Source: an uncultured Chlorobiaceae bacterium
GTDB lineage: Bacteria; Bacteroidota; Chlorobiia; Chlorobiales; Chlorobiaceae
Length of the DNA stretch: 7,816 nucleotides
Reading direction: 5' to 3'
Assembly (NCBI GenBank): GCA_903929845.1
Contig: CAIYWF010000096.1
Span: 1-7,816, forward strand
In this document: positions 5,845-7,816 of the stretch, in pieces
Position numbering within the stretch: position 1 is the first letter of the stretch
Layout of the letters: every line of letters begins with the position of its first letter
The notes under the pieces: model-generated
What the model was told of the DNA's origin: nothing
Seen by the model: the letters and a program-made list of their open reading frames with translations, nothing else
Database searches by the model: none
Position numbers and translations under genes: made by a program

Positions 5845-7188
5845 CTACAATCTGCAGACACCGAATTTCTGCTCATCAACCCTGTTTTTCGGACGGGTTT
5901 CAATCGGAACATAGGGACGCTCATCTTCGCCAAGATAGATCTGCCGGGGTCTTGAAATTTTCTGCTCCTGATCCTTGACCTGCTCGATCCACTGGGAAAG
6001 CCATCCCGGAACCCTTCCAATAGCAAAAAGAACAGGAAACATTTCAAGAGGAAAGCCCATTGCCTGATAGATCAATCCAGAATAAAAATCAACATTGGGA
6101 TAGAGCTTGCGTTTAACGAAATAGTCATCTTCAAGCGCAATTCTTTCAAGTTCAAGAGCAATATCGAGCATCGGACTGCGACCAGTCTCTTCAAAAACCT
6201 GGAATGCTATCTCCTTGATGATTTTTGCCCTCGGATCATAATTCTTGTACACCCTGTGGCCAAAACCCATCAAACGGCCTTCGCCATCCTTGACCGATTT
6301 GATAAAATCAGGCACCTTATCAAGAGAACCGATTTTTTTAAGCATGTGAATAACCGCCTCATTTGCTCCACCGTGCAGAGGGCCATAGAGCGCGGCACAT
6401 CCCGCAGCTATTGCTGAATAAGGATCAACTCCCGAACTGCCGACAGCGCGGACAGCACTGGTCGAGCAATTCTGTTCATGATCGGCATGAAGAATAAAAA
6501 GAACATCAAGCGCATGTTCAAGCACCGGATTCGGCTTGTAGTGCATCTCGGTCATCTTGAACATCATGGAAAGAAAATTGCCGGTATAGCTTAATTCATC
6601 ATCGGGAAGAACATAGGGAAACCCCATGCTGTGCCGGTAACTCATTGCGGCCAGAGTGGGGATCTTGCCGATAAGACGACGAACCTGCAGCTTGCGGGAC
6701 TCTTCATCGGCAATATCCTTGGCATCGGCATAAAATGTCGAGAGTGCGCCTATGGTACCAACAAGAATACCCATCGGGTGGGCATCATAGCGAAACCCGT
6801 CCAGAAATTTGGTCATATTGGCATGCGTCAGGGTATTATGCCGGATATTATAAGTCCAGACAGCAAGCCGCTCCTTGTCGGGAAGCTCCCCCTTGATAAG
6901 CAGGTAGGCCGTCTCAAGAAAGGTGCTCTTTTCTGCAAGTTGATCGATAGGATAACCACGATACCTTAAAATACCCTTGTCTCCGTCTATATAGGTAATA
7001 TTGCTTTTGCAGGAAGCTGTATTAAGATACCCAGGATCATAACCCAATAAGCCAAAATCATCGGAAGATATCTTGATCTGCCGAAGGTCGACGGTGCGAA
7101 TTGCTCCATGTTCAATAGGCAGGTCAAAAGATTGACCTGTACGGTTGTCCGTAACGGTCAGGGAATTTCCAGGTTTTGTAACGGCCAT
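5845..7188 (-). CDS. gltA: Citrate synthase (type II)
   Basis: This enzyme condenses oxaloacetate and acetyl-CoA to citrate in the cytoplasm. At 447 residues it matches the long, typically hexameric bacterial type II family. An N-terminal beta-rich segment (about 1-55) is followed by YIDGDKGILRYRGYPI (66-81) and the all-helical core. Catalytic residues by motif are H272 in GPLHGGANE, H311 in GFGHRVYK and D367 in PNVDFYSG; substrate-contacting LHADHEQN lies at 233-240. Nothing essential is missing. In green sulfur bacteria carbon is fixed by the reductive TCA cycle, in which ATP-citrate lyase cleaves citrate, so a citrate synthase implies an opposing or conditional reaction. ATG 7188 starts the recognisable protein; no Shine-Dalgarno is evident. 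A 173-base spacer upstream should hold its promoter. gatC follows 76 bases downstream across a hairpin. Confidence 0.97.
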   Translation of the reverse strand: MAVTKPGNSLTVTDNRTGQSFDLPIEHGAIRTVDLRQIKISSDDFGLLGYDPGYLNTASCKSNITYIDGDKGILRYRGYPIDQLAEKSTFLETAYLLIKGELPDKERLAVWTYNIRHNTLTHANMTKFLDGFRYDAHPMGILVGTIGALSTFYADAKDIADEESRKLQVRRLIGKIPTLAAMSYRHSMGFPYVLPDDELSYTGNFLSMMFKMTEMHYKPNPVLEHALDVLFILHADHEQNCSTSAVRAVGSSGVDPYSAIAAGCAALYGPLHGGANEAVIHMLKKIGSLDKVPDFIKSVKDGEGRLMGFGHRVYKNYDPRAKIIKEIAFQVFEETGRSPMLDIALELERIALEDDYFVKRKLYPNVDFYSGLIYQAMGFPLEMFPVLFAIGRVPGWLSQWIEQVKDQEQKISRPRQIYLGEDERPYVPIETRPKNRVDEQKFGVCRL

Positions 7189-7361
7189 AATGTTAACGGT
7201 ATTAATTTAACTAAACAATAAAAAATTCTGCCGCAAGATACATTTACTTCAAGAATTTATAAAAATCCAGTTAAATCCTGCGGGTGAAAATATTGAAGAA
7301 AAGAAATGAAAATACTTTTTGGATATTATGAACCCGCTCCTTACTTTTACCACTTCTTAAT
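7189..7361. promoter_or_regulatory. Divergent spacer between gltA and tRNA-Asp
   Basis: This AT-rich spacer of 173 bases contains no credible gene. It should carry the gltA promoter on the minus strand and the tRNA promoter on the plus strand. TATTAT at 7324-7329 is a plausible plus-strand -10 box that would place a transcript start about 25 bases before the tRNA, but no good -35 stands at the right distance. A GTTAAC palindrome lies just upstream of the gltA start. None of these elements is secure. Confidence 0.35.
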
Positions 7362-7436
7362 GGAGCTGTAGCTCAGTTTGGTTAGAGCGCCTGCCTGTCA
7401 CGCAGGAGGTCGCGGGTTCGAACCCCGTCAGCTCCG
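7362..7436 (+). tRNA. tRNA-Asp (anticodon GTC)
   Basis: The full cloverleaf can be folded: acceptor arm GGAGCTG (7362-7368) with CAGCTCC (7429-7435), D arm GCTC/GAGC (7371-7374/7385-7388), and anticodon stem CCTGC/GCAGG (7390-7394/7402-7406) around loop CTGTCAC. The anticodon GTC is at 7397-7399. The variable loop has five bases, and the T arm 7412-7416/7424-7428 encloses TTCGAAC. The discriminator base is G. The bases after it read CAT, so CCA is not encoded and must be added after transcription. An intrinsic terminator follows immediately, indicating a single-tRNA transcript. Confidence 0.98.
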
Positions 7437-7439
7437 CAT

Positions 7440-7474
7440 AAAAAAGCCTTTCCCTTGTCAGGAAAGGCTTTTTT
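7440..7474. terminator. Intrinsic terminator after tRNA-Asp
   Basis: Bases 7440-7453 pair perfectly with 7461-7474 (14 bp; GC-containing core GCCTTTCC/GGAAAGGC) around a seven-base loop. An A run precedes the stem and six T residues end it. This terminates the tRNA transcript. Because both arms carry A/T runs it could also stop minus-strand transcription coming from the OST-HTH gene, whose stop lies 46 bases away. Confidence 0.93.
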
Positions 7475-7520
7475 GTTTCGGGATATATTGGAAACTTGGG
7501 GATAAAGAAGATCAGTTTTT

Positions 7521-7816
7521 TCAGCTTTTTTTGCGCTTGTCACGGACGTAGATTGCTTTTGACTGACCTTCACCGATAAGACGCTCTTCGAAATCAAAAA
7601 GTTTCGTGGCAGCCAAAAGTTCTCCAAGCCTGATATAGCCGTAATTGCGGGGATCAAACTCGGGTGACTGTTTGGCAATATTGCTGCCTGTGGTTGCAAG
7701 ATGCGCCCAGCCACTTTCGTCTGAAGAGGCTTCAACGGCATTCCTCAATAACCGTACCAAACGGGTATCCTGCTTGAGTTCTGCCATTGTTTTTTTTGCA
7801 ATCGGCTCATTTTCAT
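7521..7816 (-). CDS. OST-HTH (LOTUS) domain protein, C-terminal part; probable NYN-domain protein
   Basis: The minus-strand frame is open from the right edge to a TGA at 7521-7523, giving 97 visible residues. An ATG at 7785-7787 would give an 88-residue protein. The frame continues upstream of it without a stop (ENEPIAKKT before the Met), and no Shine-Dalgarno precedes that ATG, so I read it as internal. The visible part matches an OST-HTH/LOTUS domain, a winged-helix fold implicated in RNA binding. Counting from that Met, it shows DTRLVRLLRNAVEASSDESG (7-26), WAHLATTGSNIAKQ, then the hallmark FDPRNYGYIRLGELL (44-58), LFDFEER and a closing IYVRDKRKKS. In bacteria this domain is typically the C-terminal module of LabA-like NYN (DUF88) putative RNases of about 250 residues. 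The NYN half would lie beyond the window. The OST-HTH call is strong; the NYN fusion is inferred. Confidence 0.8.
   Translation of the reverse strand, partial: ENEPIAKKTMAELKQDTRLVRLLRNAVEASSDESGWAHLATTGSNIAKQSPEFDPRNYGYIRLGELLAATKLFDFEERLIGEGQSKAIYVRDKRKKS

Noticed and set aside
7362..7480. tRNA-Asp as an integration (att) site
   Set aside because: tRNA 3' ends are common integration targets, but I see no duplicated tRNA tail, integrase gene or foreign-looking DNA beside it.
7382..7741. Minus-strand open frame of 119 codons ending in GADGVRTRDLLRDRQAL
   Set aside because: It overlaps the OST-HTH gene out of frame and its C-terminal part is the reverse strand of the tRNA-Asp gene. This GVRTRDLLRD-type peptide is a familiar false protein made by translating antisense tRNA.

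Overview
The window reads as chromosomal DNA of a green sulfur bacterium (Chlorobiaceae, Chlorobium/Chlorobaculum/Pelodictyon group). The argument rests on three things: a BchY-type chlorophyllide reductase subunit, a Bacteroidetes/Chlorobi-style protein joining HU-like domains to a SPOR domain, and a type II citrate synthase and KdsB in ordinary housekeeping context. Species is not resolvable by eye. Coding density is high, no gap exceeds about 175 bases, and I see no insertion sequence, prophage, CRISPR array or integrase.

Layout. Bases 1-727 (+ strand) hold the 3' end of rpmE (ribosomal protein bL31, running in from the left edge) and frr (ribosome recycling factor). A strong hairpin at 744-781 separates frr from a convergent minus-strand pair: bchY (799-2016), preceded by a tandem HU-like/transmembrane/SPOR protein (2018-3040). 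Stop and start of this pair are one base apart. A 147-base divergent region leads to xseA (exonuclease VII large subunit, + strand, 3188-4453). Its 3' end overlaps the 3' end of minus-strand kdsB by 23 bp. Minus-strand genes then follow in transcription order: gltA (7188-5845), a hairpin-bearing spacer, gatC, a YggU/DUF167 gene and kdsB, the last three overlapping each other by 8 and 4 bases. A 173-base spacer separates gltA from a plus-strand tRNA-Asp(GTC) with its own terminator. The right edge holds the C-terminal part of a minus-strand OST-HTH (LOTUS) protein, probably a NYN-domain putative RNase that continues beyond the window.

Functionally most genes are core: translation (rpmE, frr, gatC, tRNA-Asp), DNA repair (xseA), outer-membrane LPS (kdsB), central carbon (gltA) and bacteriochlorophyll a synthesis (bchY). 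I found no complete, previously undescribed system. The points most worth a second look are the membrane-anchored HU-SPOR protein and its tight coupling to bchY, the LOTUS-domain protein at the right edge, an Asn at a normally Asp metal-ligand position in KdsB, and the lack of strong Shine-Dalgarno sequences before most genes.
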